Shown in pieces: positions 34,098 through 43,402 of a DNA stretch of 64,000 nt. The number at the start of each line of letters is the position of its first letter. Positions within the stretch are counted from its first letter, which is position 1. The notes beneath the pieces are model-generated. The model searched no databases. It worked only from the letters and a program-made list of their open reading frames with translations, and was not told where the DNA came from. The position numbers were made by a program, and so were the translations under genes. The DNA lies in the NCBI GenBank assembly GCA_034110465.1, contig JAWUZD010000011.1, positions 1 to 64,000 on the forward strand, written 5' to 3'. Origin of the DNA: Aurantibacter sp034110465 (lineage in GTDB: Bacteria > Bacteroidota > Bacteroidia > Flavobacteriales > Flavobacteriaceae).

Positions 34098-34895
34098 CTA
34101 TTTTATTTTTGGTTGCTGAAAGGTTCTTTCTAAAATCTCAAATAATTCAGGGTGATTTTCCTTAAATAACGCTGGTCTTTCAAAAAAATATTCTGATGTT
34201 ACTGCTAAGAATTCAGCTTGATTAGTAGTTGCATAAGATCTAATATCCGATTCGCCTTTATAAATAGCATCGATTTCTTTATACATTAATTCTAACCAAG
34301 GTTCTATATATTCTTTTGGCATAATAGCTTCAGGAATGCCATCTATATGATGATCTTCTTTATCTATTAAATGAACAAACTCATGTATTGGCGTGTTAAA
34401 CTTATCCGTTTCGTTACTAAACGCTTTTCTTAATGCTTTTCTGGATAAAAGCATTTGATTTTCGAATTGACCAGATCCAACCATACCAAGAATTTGTTTA
34501 TTTTCTGATGTTTTAGCAAATTCTAAATCGTGATTAAATGTATCTGGATACAAAACAATTCCGCTTAACCTATTATAATGCCATTCTTTAAATCCAAACA
34601 CAGGAATTACAGCGCTAGATGCTATTAGTATTTTATCTAAATCTTGAAGTGTTGTTTGTACAGCATCAATATGAACTTCTGCTAAAAAAAGCATCATTCT
34701 ATGTCTAAAAATCGATTTGTTTTCTTCCGAAAGTCTTCGGTAAAATAAAACCTCTTCGTCTAAAACGGGTAGCCAATGATTAGGAAACGATGCTGCTTTT
34801 TTTGATTTCAATTTAGAAAAACCTAAAACAGCAACAACCAACAATCCAATAAATAAGATGATATATAACATTAAAAACAGATAAATAGTAAGCAA
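34098..34895 (-). CDS. Zinc-dependent peptidase, MtfA (M90) family
   Basis: A 265-residue protein with an N-terminal membrane helix (about 5-25) and a peptidase domain carrying the zinc motif HEFVHLIDKEDHHIDGIP (about 169-186; HEFxH plus downstream acidic residues). MtfA in Escherichia coli is a zinc peptidase that affects glucose uptake control. Here the membrane anchor is an extra feature. The gene ends 3 bp before the Crp/Fnr gene, so the two may be co-transcribed. Confidence 0.82.
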   Translation of the reverse strand: MLTIYLFLMLYIILFIGLLVVAVLGFSKLKSKKAASFPNHWLPVLDEEVLFYRRLSEENKSIFRHRMMLFLAEVHIDAVQTTLQDLDKILIASSAVIPVFGFKEWHYNRLSGIVLYPDTFNHDLEFAKTSENKQILGMVGSGQFENQMLLSRKALRKAFSNETDKFNTPIHEFVHLIDKEDHHIDGIPEAIMPKEYIEPWLELMYKEIDAIYKGESDIRSYATTNQAEFLAVTSEYFFERPALFKENHPELFEILERTFQQPKIK

Positions 34896-34909
34896 CTAAA
34901 TTAAGATAT

Positions 34910-34917
34910 TATATTTG
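34910..34917 (+). promoter_or_regulatory. Promoter -7 element of the HAD gene
   Basis: TATATTTG, a perfect TAnnTTTG match, lies 16 bp before the start at 34934. Confidence 0.6.
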
Positions 34918-34933
34918 CAAAAAAACGAAAACA

Positions 34934-35593
34934 ATGCTAAAAGCGATTTTATTTGATATGGATGGTGTTATTGTAGATACTGAACCATTACATCACAAAG
35001 CTTACTATAAGATGTTTAACGATTACAAAATACCTGTAACTCCAGATTTTTATGAAGGTTTAACTGGTAAGTCTACTAAAAATGTGTCCAATATTCTGAT
35101 TGAAAATTTTAATCCAAATGCTACAGCTTTAGAATTAGAACTATGTAAACGTAGTCACTTTAATAATTTATTTGATTTTGATGAAAGCTTAAAGTTACTT
35201 CCTGGCGTTTTAGAATTAATTCAAGATTACCATAAAAATGGATTAACTCTAGTTTTAGCATCTTCTGCTTCTATGGGAACTATAGAAAAAGTCTTTACCC
35301 GATTTAAGCTCGATCAATATTTTGTAGCTAAATTAAGTGGTGCAGATTTAAAAGCCTCTAAACCACATCCTGAAATTTTTGAAAAAGCAGCAAAAGCAGC
35401 AAATCAAAAACCAGAAAACTGTATTGTAATAGAAGATTCTACAAATGGAATTCAAGCAGCAAAAAGTGCTAACATATATTGTGTTGGTTACGATAGTTTA
35501 AACTCTAAAAATCAAGACTATACAAAAGCGGATTTAGTTGTTAGCAATTTTAGTGAGATTCACTTTACTAAAATCGCTCATATTTTAGATTAA
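34934..35593 (+). CDS. HAD family phosphatase, beta-phosphoglucomutase-like
   Basis: A 219-residue cytosolic hydrolase. The nucleophile motif is FDMDGVIVDTE (D8, D10), motif II LASSAS near 110, the lysine in KPHPEIFEKA near 145, and the acidic motif VIEDSTNGIQAA near 165. The cap is of the helical C1 type (about 17-85). It is related to beta-phosphoglucomutase and to sugar-phosphate phosphatases. The substrate cannot be fixed. Confidence 0.88.
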   Translation: MLKAILFDMDGVIVDTEPLHHKAYYKMFNDYKIPVTPDFYEGLTGKSTKNVSNILIENFNPNATALELELCKRSHFNNLFDFDESLKLLPGVLELIQDYHKNGLTLVLASSASMGTIEKVFTRFKLDQYFVAKLSGADLKASKPHPEIFEKAAKAANQKPENCIVIEDSTNGIQAAKSANIYCVGYDSLNSKNQDYTKADLVVSNFSEIHFTKIAHILD

Positions 35594-35678
35594 TTTTAGA
35601 TTAATTTTAGTACAAAATTGGTAAAACTTTCGTAAATTAGTGTTACAATTAAGTACTAACAAAAACACTTTAAATACC

Positions 35679-36509
35679 ATGAACACAATCATTGTACCAG
35701 TAGATTTTTCAGAACATTCAACATTTGCTTTAAAAGCTGCGGCACAGTTAGCAAAAAAAAATAATGCAAAAATTATAGCTTTACACATGTTAGAATTATC
35801 TGAAACATTTTTAACTCGTGGAGAAGCTACACATACAAACGAATCTATTTTTTATTATAAATTAGCAAAGCAAAAATTTGAAGAGTTTTTAGAACAAGAC
35901 TACTTAAAAGATGTTTCTGTTATACCTTTAGTAAAACATTACAAAGTTTTTAGCGAAGTTAATGATGTTGCTAAAGAAAATAATGCCGACTTAATAGTTA
36001 TGGGTTCTCATGGCTCTAATGGGTTTAGTGAGTTATTTGTTGGGTCTAACACAGAAAAAGTGGTAAGACATTCTGACATTCCTGTACTAGTTATAAAAGA
36101 AGAAACTGACGCTTCAAAATTTGACAATATTGTTTTTGCCTCAGACTTTACGGATGAAGTTGTTACTCCTTTTATAAAAGCAAATGCTTTATTTAAGAAA
36201 TTAGGAGCTAAATTAAACTTGGTTTATGTAAACACTCCTGGAGATTACTTTTTAACATCTGCTGAGATGCGTAAAAAAGTAGACACTTTTTTAGAAACAA
36301 CAAATTGTAAAAATGATGTAACTAACATTTCTTTTGTGTCTGATTTTACTGTTGAAAAAGGTGTTTTAAATTATGCTAACGAGACTAATATGGATGCTAT
36401 CTCTGTAGCTACTCACGGAAGAACAGGTATTTCTCACTTTTTCTCTGGAAGTATTTCTGAAGACATTGCTAATCACGCAACAAAACCTGTAATTACTTTT
36501 AAAATATAA
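35679..36509 (+). CDS. Universal stress protein, tandem UspA domains
   Basis: A 276-residue protein of two UspA-type domains. The first (about 1-145) has MNTIIVPVDFSEHS and the nucleotide-binding GSHGSNGFSELFVGSNTEKVVRHSDIPVLVI. The second (about 147-276) has VFASDF and THGRTGISHFFSGSISEDIANHATKPVITF. The open frame extends to 35640, but the ATG at 35679 matches the family start and has a proper upstream region. It acts in the cytosol in stress survival. A bidirectional terminator follows. Confidence 0.9.
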   Translation: MNTIIVPVDFSEHSTFALKAAAQLAKKNNAKIIALHMLELSETFLTRGEATHTNESIFYYKLAKQKFEEFLEQDYLKDVSVIPLVKHYKVFSEVNDVAKENNADLIVMGSHGSNGFSELFVGSNTEKVVRHSDIPVLVIKEETDASKFDNIVFASDFTDEVVTPFIKANALFKKLGAKLNLVYVNTPGDYFLTSAEMRKKVDTFLETTNCKNDVTNISFVSDFTVEKGVLNYANETNMDAISVATHGRTGISHFFSGSISEDIANHATKPVITFKI

Positions 36510-36534
36510 GTGTACAAACACAATCTTAAATAAA

Positions 36535-36566
36535 AAAAATGAGCTTCAAAATTGAAGCTCATTTTT
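36535..36566. terminator. Bidirectional terminator
   Basis: A stem TGAGCTTCA/TGAAGCTCA with loop AAAT (extended by A/T pairs) lies between the converging universal stress and hisS genes. Confidence 0.85.
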
Positions 36567-36589
36567 TATGTTATATTTTTAAAAAACTA

Positions 36590-37960
36590 TTATTTAATAG
36601 TAGAAACTAGTGCATCTATATCTAAAAGATCTTGCGAACCTTCTGTCATATTTTTTAACGTGAATTTATTAGCTTCCATTTCGTTATCACCAACTAAAAC
36701 TACAAATGGAATATTACGCTTATTTGCATAATTCATTTGTTTTTTCATTTTTGCGCTATCAGGATATAATTCTGCATTTACACCATTTTCTCTTAACGTT
36801 TTAATCGCTTTTAATGAAAATAACGCTTCTTTGTCTCCAAAATTAATAAATAAGACTTGAGTACTATCTGTTACAGTTTCAGGAAATAAATTCAACGCTT
36901 CTAAAACTAAGTAAATTCGATCTAAACCAAAGCTTATACCAACACCACTAACGTCTTTAAGACCAAAGACTCCTGTTAAATCATCGTAGCGTCCGCCGCC
37001 ACCAATAGAACCCATTTTTACAACTTCTGGTGCAGAAACTTCAAAAATGGCACCTGTATAATAATTTAATCCACGTGCTAAAGTAACATCTAACTCTAAT
37101 TTAGCTGTTTTAAGTCCTAAAGTTGAAATAGCTTGATTAATAAACTCTAATTCTTCTATTCCTTTTAAACCTTCTTCAGAACTACTTAAAATTGATTTTA
37201 AACTTTTTATTTGATTTCCAAAATCACCAGACAATGTAAATAAAGGTTGAAGCTTAGTTATTCCTTCTTCAGAAATACCTTTAGCTAACATTTCTTCTTT
37301 AACTTTCTCCTCGCCTATTTTATCTAACTTATCTAATGCTACCGTAAAATCTATTAGTTTATCGCTTGCACCAATAACTTCCGCAATTCCAGATAATATT
37401 TTACGGTTATTAATTTTAATGGTTACACCTTCAAGTTTTAATTCAGAAAAGACATTATCGTATAATTGAATAAACTCTACTTCTTGCCATAAGGATTTAC
37501 TTCCAACAACATCTGCATCGCATTGACAAAACTCTCTAAAACGACCATTCTGAGGTCTATCTGCTCTCCAAACTAATTGCATTTGGAAACGTTTAAACGG
37601 GAATTCAATTTCATTTTGATGCTGTACAACATAACGTGCAAATGGCACTGTTAAATCGTAACGCAACGCTTTTTCTGAAATTTGATGTGTTAACTTAGTT
37701 GACGCTTTTTCTGTTAACAAACTCTCATCTGCTTTAGACAAATAATCTCCAGAATTAAGGATTTTAAAAATTAAACGATCGCCTTCTTCACCATATTTAC
37801 CCATTAAAGTAGATGAGTTTTCAAAACTTGGTGTTTCTATAGGTTGGAATCCAAAGGTTTTAAATTGAGTTTTAATAGTATCCATTATAAAGTGACGTTT
37901 TGCAACTTCTTGTGGATTAAAATCTCTTGTGCCTTTTGGTATATTAGGTTTTTGTGCCAT
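36590..37960 (-). CDS. hisS: Histidyl-tRNA synthetase
   Basis: A 456-residue class II synthetase that charges tRNA-His. Motif 2 region is FRFxR-like (PFKRFQMQLVWRADRPQNGRFREFCQCDADVVG), the histidine-specific signature is ARGLNYYTGAIFEV, and motif 3 is GVGISFGLDRIYLVLE. The anticodon-binding domain follows at about 365-455. N-terminal KPNIPKGTRDFNP is typical. Confidence 0.97.
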   Translation of the reverse strand: MAQKPNIPKGTRDFNPQEVAKRHFIMDTIKTQFKTFGFQPIETPSFENSSTLMGKYGEEGDRLIFKILNSGDYLSKADESLLTEKASTKLTHQISEKALRYDLTVPFARYVVQHQNEIEFPFKRFQMQLVWRADRPQNGRFREFCQCDADVVGSKSLWQEVEFIQLYDNVFSELKLEGVTIKINNRKILSGIAEVIGASDKLIDFTVALDKLDKIGEEKVKEEMLAKGISEEGITKLQPLFTLSGDFGNQIKSLKSILSSSEEGLKGIEELEFINQAISTLGLKTAKLELDVTLARGLNYYTGAIFEVSAPEVVKMGSIGGGGRYDDLTGVFGLKDVSGVGISFGLDRIYLVLEALNLFPETVTDSTQVLFINFGDKEALFSLKAIKTLRENGVNAELYPDSAKMKKQMNYANKRNIPFVVLVGDNEMEANKFTLKNMTEGSQDLLDIDALVSTIK

Positions 37961-37987
37961 TCCGTTTATTTTTTTATGTAAAAATAC

Positions 37988-38455
37988 TTAATTAATAAGT
38001 TTAGCGAAATAATTATATAAATCGCCTTTAGTAATTACTGCGCCTTGTTCTATAAGATTAAACTTATCTAAGTTCTTATTTTCCGTGTATGCTTTATTAG
38101 CTGTCACAAACTCTACGTTTTCGTCTAATAAATTGTCTCTTAACCAAGCAAAACCTTCTTTTGTGGTGAGATCTTTTTCATTTTTAAGCTTTACACCTAT
38201 TAAATGCATATCGTTTTCATTTAATGCAAATAAGTGCATACTTTGTGGAGAGATATGTTCTAAATAACCAGCTTTGTTTAAAACACCTTCCCAAACTAAT
38301 TCGCTAAAAATGTCTAATTCGTGTTCAGCAACATCTGGTTTATTAGCTTTAATGCTTTTCCATTCCGCAGCATCTATAGATTGGGTTGCTAAGAAATTAA
38401 TAAATTCTTGATGTAATTCTTCTAATTGCTCTTTTGTTAATCTAGCGTAAGTCAT
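37988..38455 (-). CDS. DUF6495 family protein
   Basis: A 155-residue acidic cytosolic protein, well conserved across Flavobacteriia (MTYARLTKEQLEELHQEFI start, HELDIFSELVWEGVL, HLFAL). No catalytic motif is evident and no function is assigned. It lies 27 bp upstream of hisS on the same strand, so it could be co-transcribed with it. Confidence 0.75.
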   Translation of the reverse strand: MTYARLTKEQLEELHQEFINFLATQSIDAAEWKSIKANKPDVAEHELDIFSELVWEGVLNKAGYLEHISPQSMHLFALNENDMHLIGVKLKNEKDLTTKEGFAWLRDNLLDENVEFVTANKAYTENKNLDKFNLIEQGAVITKGDLYNYFAKLIN

Positions 38456-38471
38456 AATAATAGTTTTAACT

Positions 38472-38504
38472 AAAAAAACCGTTTAAAGCGAGCTCTAAAC
38501 GGTT
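38472..38504 (-). terminator. Terminator of the rpsF-rpsR-rplI operon
   Basis: Stem AACCGTTTA (38477-38485) with TAAACGGTT (38496-38504), inner AGC/GCT pairs, and on the minus strand a run of T at 38472-38478. Confidence 0.8.
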
Positions 38505-38533
38505 AGTATGTAATAATAATTTAAAAATGAATA

Positions 38534-38983
38534 TTAAGCTTGCGCTATAACTTCAAATTCTAAATCAACAGATACTTCTCTGTGTAAACGAATAACAGCG
38601 TTATATTTACCAGTACGTTTAACTGTACCACCAATAACTGTTACGAATTTTTTCTCTATTGTTTGACCTTCTTTAGCTAAAGCTTCTACAACATCTGCAT
38701 TGTTTACAGAACCAAATAATTTAGTTCCAACACCAGTTTTAGCTGATATTTTAATGTCTAATGCTTTTAAAGCAGTTTCTATTTCTCTAGCTTCACCAAC
38801 AACTTTTGCTTCTTTGTAAGCACGTTGTTTTAAGTTTTCTGCTAATACTTTTTTAGCAGAAGATGTTGCTAAAATAGCTCCTCCTGTTGGGATTAAAAAA
38901 TTTCTACCATAACCGTTCTTTACTGTTACAATATCGTCTTTAAATCCTAGATTCTCAACGTCTTGTTTTAATATAAGTTCCAT
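38534..38983 (-). CDS. rplI: 50S ribosomal protein L9
   Basis: A 149-residue protein of the large subunit: N-terminal rRNA-binding domain with MELILKQDVENLGFKDDIVTVKNGYGRNFLIP, a long connecting helix, and a C-terminal domain (about 80-149). Length is normal. Last gene of the rpsF-rpsR-rplI operon, with a terminator directly after it. Confidence 0.97.
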   Translation of the reverse strand: MELILKQDVENLGFKDDIVTVKNGYGRNFLIPTGGAILATSSAKKVLAENLKQRAYKEAKVVGEAREIETALKALDIKISAKTGVGTKLFGSVNNADVVEALAKEGQTIEKKFVTVIGGTVKRTGKYNAVIRLHREVSVDLEFEVIAQA

Positions 38984-38996
38984 AGTTATAGTTATA

Positions 38997-39293
38997 TTAT
39001 TTTAATAAATCTGTTACATAAGGTAATAAAGCTAAGTGACGAGCTCTTTTAACTGCTACAGACACTTTTCTTTGATACTTTAATGAAGTTCCAGTTAAAC
39101 GACGAGGTAAAATTTTACCTTGTTCGTTAATAAAGCCTAATAACCAATCTGCATCCTTATAGTCTACATATTTAATACCTGACTTTTTAAAACGACAGTA
39201 TTTTTTTTGCTTATTAGTATCTATGTTTAATGGTGTAAGATATCTAATATCACCATCTTTTTTACCTTTAGCTTGTTGTTCTATAGTTGCCAT
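38997..39293 (-). CDS. rpsR: 30S ribosomal protein S18
   Basis: A 98-residue small-subunit protein with the conserved core DYKDADWLLGFINEQGKILPRRLTGTSLKYQRKVSVAVKRARHLALLPY. The N-terminal extension (about 1-25) is usual in Bacteroidota. It lies between rpsF (2 bp away) and rplI (13 bp away). Confidence 0.97.
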   Translation of the reverse strand: MATIEQQAKGKKDGDIRYLTPLNIDTNKQKKYCRFKKSGIKYVDYKDADWLLGFINEQGKILPRRLTGTSLKYQRKVSVAVKRARHLALLPYVTDLLK

Positions 39294-39295
39294 AA

Positions 39296-39634
39296 TTACG
39301 CTTTAAGTTTAAGTTTAGCTCTTCTTCTTTCTGCCCAAGAAACAGCATGCTTATCTAAAGATACTGTTAAATAACGCATAAAACGTTCATCACGTCTAAA
39401 GTCTAATTCTAAGTTTTCGATAACTTCACCATCTACTTGGTATTCAAATAAGTGATAAAATCCACTCTTTTTGTTTTGGATAGGGTAAGCTAATTTTTTT
39501 AGTCCCCAATCTTCTTTCGTTACCATCTTTGCGCCTTTAGAAACAAGAAAATCTTCGTATTTCTTCACTGTCTCCTTTATCTGAGTTTCAGATAAAACGG
39601 GATTTAAGATGAAAACAGTTTCATAATGATTCAT
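39296..39634 (-). CDS. rpsF: 30S ribosomal protein S6
   Basis: A 112-residue small-subunit protein that pairs with S18 at the platform. The core is MNHYETVFILNPVLSETQIKE, DWGLKKLAYPIQNKKSGFYHLFEYQ and RRDERFMRYLTVSLDKHA. The open frame runs on to 39694, but those codons lie within the promoter. ATG 39634 is the conserved start. Confidence 0.97.
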   Translation of the reverse strand: MNHYETVFILNPVLSETQIKETVKKYEDFLVSKGAKMVTKEDWGLKKLAYPIQNKKSGFYHLFEYQVDGEVIENLELDFRRDERFMRYLTVSLDKHAVSWAERRRAKLKLKA

Positions 39635-39665
39635 ATAAAATCTATTTAATTTGTTAAAATGACTG

Positions 39666-39697
39666 CAAAAATACAACCTTTTATCTCTTAACACAAA
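39666..39697 (-). promoter_or_regulatory. Promoter of the rpsF operon
   Basis: On the minus strand, TTTG (39697-39694) is followed after about 20 bases by TATTTTTG (39673-39666), matching the Bacteroidota -33/-7 consensus, 32 bp before the rpsF start. Confidence 0.65.
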
Positions 39698-39763
39698 CTT
39701 TAATTCCTAAATTTCACGATGCATTTTTAATTTAATTAGACAAAAGTAGTGGATTAAACAATG

Positions 39764-39771
39764 TATTTTTG
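39764..39771 (+). promoter_or_regulatory. Promoter -7 element of the response regulator gene
   Basis: TATTTTTG fits TAnnTTTG and lies 39 bp before the start at 39810. Confidence 0.5.
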
Positions 39772-39809
39772 TAAACTTGTAATTAAAACACCAATTAAAT
39801 AATTAAAAA

Positions 39810-40505
39810 ATGGTATTAAATTGCATTGTTGTTGATGATTCTGCTATCCAAAGACTTTCTTTGGTTAAATTAATTGAAAGTAATAACAATTTAAATTTAG
39901 TTGCAGAATATAAAAATGCACTAGAGGCAAAAAATGGAATTGCTAATAAAAAGATAGATCTTATATTTTTAGATATTGAAATGCCAGTACTTAATGGGTT
40001 TGAATTTTTAGACGCTTTAAGTAATAAACCTCAAATTGTATTTGTTACTGGAAAATCTGAATATGCACTAAAGGCATTTGAGTATGATGCTACAGATTAT
40101 TTAAAAAAACCTATAGAAAAAGACAGATTTAATCAATCTGTAGACAAGGCAATGTCTAACGCTAAAGGATTAGTAGATGATAACGTAAATGAAAGTGAAC
40201 ATATTTTTGTTAAAAGCAATCTAAAAAAACGTAAAGTTTATTTAGATGAAATTAAATGGGTTGAGGCACTTGGAGATTACGTGAAAATTGTTTCTAAAGA
40301 TTCTAGTTTAGTTGTATTATCTACAATGAAAGCTTTCGAAAAAGAATTACCAGAAGGACATTTTTTAAGAATTCACAAGTCTTATATTGTTAATTTGAAG
40401 AAAATTGATCGCTTTGATAGTAAGCATGTAGAAATTGATCAAGAACTTATTCCTTTAAGTAGAAACAAAAAAGCCAGTCTAGCCGAAGCTTTAAATAATC
40501 GCTAA
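39810..40505 (+). CDS. LytR/AlgR-type response regulator
   Basis: A 231-residue two-domain regulator: receiver domain (about 1-118) with VVDDS near 8-12, phospho-acceptor D55 in LIFLDIEMP and the K-P pair in YLKKPIEK, then a LytTR DNA-binding domain (about 132-230, IFVKSNLKKRKVYLDEIKWVEALGDYVKI start, FLRIHKSYIVNLKKI). No sensor kinase is adjacent. Its stop codon overlaps the priA stop codon on the other strand. Confidence 0.92.
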   Translation: MVLNCIVVDDSAIQRLSLVKLIESNNNLNLVAEYKNALEAKNGIANKKIDLIFLDIEMPVLNGFEFLDALSNKPQIVFVTGKSEYALKAFEYDATDYLKKPIEKDRFNQSVDKAMSNAKGLVDDNVNESEHIFVKSNLKKRKVYLDEIKWVEALGDYVKIVSKDSSLVVLSTMKAFEKELPEGHFLRIHKSYIVNLKKIDRFDSKHVEIDQELIPLSRNKKASLAEALNNR

Positions 40506-42952
40506 TAATTATCTACATTTATAATTAATCTAACCGATTTAAATTCGCCTATAGCTTCAAAACTACTTTTAATTTTATGGATTGCCTCTTTTGTTTTAGG
40601 CAGACTTTGATTTTGTGGAATCTTAACTAATACATTTTTTAAATACAAATTTCTAACTCTAGAAACTGCGGGAAATTCTGGACCTAATATATGTTGTTTA
40701 AATGTTTGTCTTAATGCTTTTGCAAACCAATCACTTGCAATTTCTACCTTATTATAATTTCTATGTTTAAATGTTATTTTTAGTAACTTAAAAAACGGTG
40801 GATACTTAAAATCGTTTCGTTCTTGTAGTTGCTCATTAAACATTTTAGAATAACTGTTTTCGGAAACTTGTTGTAAAATTTTATGATATGGATTAAAGGT
40901 TTGAATTAAAACTTTACCTCTAACATCTGTCCTTCCTGCTCTACCTGAAACTTGCTGAATTAACTGAAAACTACGTTCGTGAGCTCTAAAATCGGGAAAA
41001 TTAAGCATATTATCTGCATTCATAATACCAACCAGTTTTACATTTCTAAAATCTAGACCTTTAGTTAGCATTTGTGTACCTACCAATATTTGAACTTCTT
41101 GTTGCTCAAAAGCCATTATGATTTTTTCGTAACCATATTTACCTCGCGTAGTATCTAAATCCATACGCGCAACTTTATAGTTTGGAAATAACAACTTTAC
41201 CTCTTCTTCTATTTGCTCTGTTCCAAAACCTTTAGAATCTAATGATGGACTTTTACAAGCCATACATTTTTCCAACATTGCCATAGTATAACTGCAATAA
41301 TGACAACGCAACTGCTTACGGTATTGATGATAAGTTAAACTAACATCGCAATTTGGGCATTGTGGCGCTTCTCCACAAGTAGTACATTCTATAATAGGTG
41401 CAAAACCTCTTCGGTTTTGAAATAAGATAATCTGTAAACCTTGTTCTAAAGTCTCTTGCATTTCTAGAATTAATCTATCGCTAAAATGACCTTTCATAAG
41501 TTTACGCTTATGCTTATCCTTAACATCTATTAATTCTATTTCAGGCATTAATACATTATTGTACCGTTTTTTTAATGTAACTAATCCGTATTTATTTTGT
41601 TTTCCATTATTATAACTCTCTAAACTTGGCGTAGCACTTCCTAAAAGGATTTTTGCACTAAATTGATGTGCTAAAACTACCGCAGCGTCTCTTGCGTGAT
41701 ATCTTGGAGCTGGATCAAATTGTTTATAAGATTGTTCATGTTCCTCATCTACTATAATCAGACCTAATTTTTTAAAAGGTAAAAAAATACTAGATCTTGC
41801 GCCTAAAACAACTTGAGCACTTTCAGAATTATGTAAGACATTATTATAAACCTCAACACGTTCGTTTAAGGTGTATTTTGAATGAAATACAGCTACTTTA
41901 TCACCAAAATATTTTTTTAATCTATTAACTAATTGAGTTGTTAAAGCTATTTCTGGCAACAAATACAATATTTGTTCTCCTTTTTGTAAGGCTTCTTCAA
42001 TAAGTTTTACGTAAACTTCTGTTTTCCCAGAAGATGTAACTCCATGAAATAACACAACGCTTTTAGTCTTAAATTCTGCTTTTATTTGAGTTAATGCACC
42101 AGTTTGATCTTCGCTTAAAACTTTTAATTCTTCTGTATTGTTAGAGTAACTAATTCTATCGGTTTGAATAAAATACTCTTCTAAAACAGACTTATCTATT
42201 AATGTTTTTATAATTGAACTACTTGCCTGACTTTCTGCAACTAATGTTTCTACCTTAATAGGTTTTTTAGATTTAGACTGCATCATAAACAAAGTCATAA
42301 CCACTTGCTTTTGCTTTGGCGCACGACTTAGTTCTTCTAAAACAAGTTGTAATTGGTTTTCTTTTAAATGATTTGAATGCAATTTTACATATCTAACTAA
42401 TTTAGGCTTGTATTTTTCGTAAATCTCTTCATCTAACTTAATGACTTCTTTTTCTACCAGTTTTTTAATTACCGGAAGCACATTTTTCTTATTTAAAATA
42501 GAAGATAATTCTTGAATTTTTAAAGTAGATTGATGTTGAAGCGCTTCGAGAACCAAATATTCTTCATCTGTTAAATCTGAAGTATTTAAAAGACTATCTT
42601 GATTTTTAGTTATAAACGTTTCACTTTCCAACATAAACGCACTAGGCAAAGCAGCACGCATAACATCTCCCAGAGTACACATGTAATAACTTGAAATCCA
42701 AGTCCAAAACTTTAATTGTTGCTCTAAAACAATTGGTGTTTCGTCTAAAATTTGATGAATTTCTTTAGCCTCGTAAAGTAAAGGTTTAGTCTTATGAATA
42801 TTAACAACAATTGCCGTATAAATTTTAGTCTTACCAAATGGCACAGCAACGCGCATTCCTACTTTTAAAAAGTGAGATTCTGCCTCAGTAATACTATAAG
42901 TAAATAGTTTTTCTAAAGGAATTGGTAAAATAACATCTATATAATGAAGCAC
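40502..42952 (-). CDS. priA: Primosomal replication helicase PriA
   Basis: An 816-residue 3'-to-5' helicase that restarts stalled forks. N-terminal 3'-DNA-binding domain (MLHYIDVILPIPLEKLFTYSI start), winged helix, then the helicase core with Walker A GVTSSGKTEV near 303-312 and DEEH near 400. A zinc-binding insert has paired cysteines (CTTCGEAPQCPNC, CHYC, CMAC). The C-terminal helicase lobe has QVSGRAGR. The length is normal. It converges with the response regulator gene with a 4-bp overlap. Confidence 0.95.
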   Translation of the reverse strand: MLHYIDVILPIPLEKLFTYSITEAESHFLKVGMRVAVPFGKTKIYTAIVVNIHKTKPLLYEAKEIHQILDETPIVLEQQLKFWTWISSYYMCTLGDVMRAALPSAFMLESETFITKNQDSLLNTSDLTDEEYLVLEALQHQSTLKIQELSSILNKKNVLPVIKKLVEKEVIKLDEEIYEKYKPKLVRYVKLHSNHLKENQLQLVLEELSRAPKQKQVVMTLFMMQSKSKKPIKVETLVAESQASSSIIKTLIDKSVLEEYFIQTDRISYSNNTEELKVLSEDQTGALTQIKAEFKTKSVVLFHGVTSSGKTEVYVKLIEEALQKGEQILYLLPEIALTTQLVNRLKKYFGDKVAVFHSKYTLNERVEVYNNVLHNSESAQVVLGARSSIFLPFKKLGLIIVDEEHEQSYKQFDPAPRYHARDAAVVLAHQFSAKILLGSATPSLESYNNGKQNKYGLVTLKKRYNNVLMPEIELIDVKDKHKRKLMKGHFSDRLILEMQETLEQGLQIILFQNRRGFAPIIECTTCGEAPQCPNCDVSLTYHQYRKQLRCHYCSYTMAMLEKCMACKSPSLDSKGFGTEQIEEEVKLLFPNYKVARMDLDTTRGKYGYEKIIMAFEQQEVQILVGTQMLTKGLDFRNVKLVGIMNADNMLNFPDFRAHERSFQLIQQVSGRAGRTDVRGKVLIQTFNPYHKILQQVSENSYSKMFNEQLQERNDFKYPPFFKLLKITFKHRNYNKVEIASDWFAKALRQTFKQHILGPEFPAVSRVRNLYLKNVLVKIPQNQSLPKTKEAIHKIKSSFEAIGEFKSVRLIINVDNY

Positions 42953-42988
42953 TTAATGTTGTTTATAGTTGATTTTAGATAGTAAAAA

Positions 42989-43402
42989 CTAAACGCGTTC
43001 CCAGTATTGTGTGGTGAATAAAAAAGATAAATAACCTCTAACTTGCAAGGTGTTTTTATCTTCTAAAGTAATTCTGCATTTAAATTTTTCGCCATTTTCT
43101 GGATCAAAAATAGTTCCGTTACGGTAATATTCTCCGTCTTTTTCCATTCCCTTTATTAAAACAAGACCTAAAACAGGTTTGTTTCTTTCTGAACCTTCAC
43201 ATTTTACGCAAAGTGCATTTTTCTCTTCTTGAACTAAAATCTCAACTATCTTACCGTAAATTCTATTATTTTTTTGGTAGACTTCAACAATACACTTTTC
43301 TACACCATTTTTATCTACGGTTTTCCATTTCCCTAGAACACTTTGACTATTCGCAAATTGAATAGTTAAAAGCAGACAAATTGTTAAAATTATTCTCATC
43401 AT
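42989..43402 (-). CDS. DUF2147 family periplasmic protein
   Basis: A 137-residue protein with signal peptide (about 1-19, ending ANSQ) and the DUF2147 fold: VLGKWKTVDKNG, EVYQKNNRIYGKIV, a CVKCEG cysteine pair, and GTIFDPENGEKFKCRITLED. Lipocalin-like and of unknown function. It overlaps the BrkB-family gene by 4 bp. Confidence 0.85.
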   Translation of the reverse strand: MMRIILTICLLLTIQFANSQSVLGKWKTVDKNGVEKCIVEVYQKNNRIYGKIVEILVQEEKNALCVKCEGSERNKPVLGLVLIKGMEKDGEYYRNGTIFDPENGEKFKCRITLEDKNTLQVRGYLSFLFTTQYWERV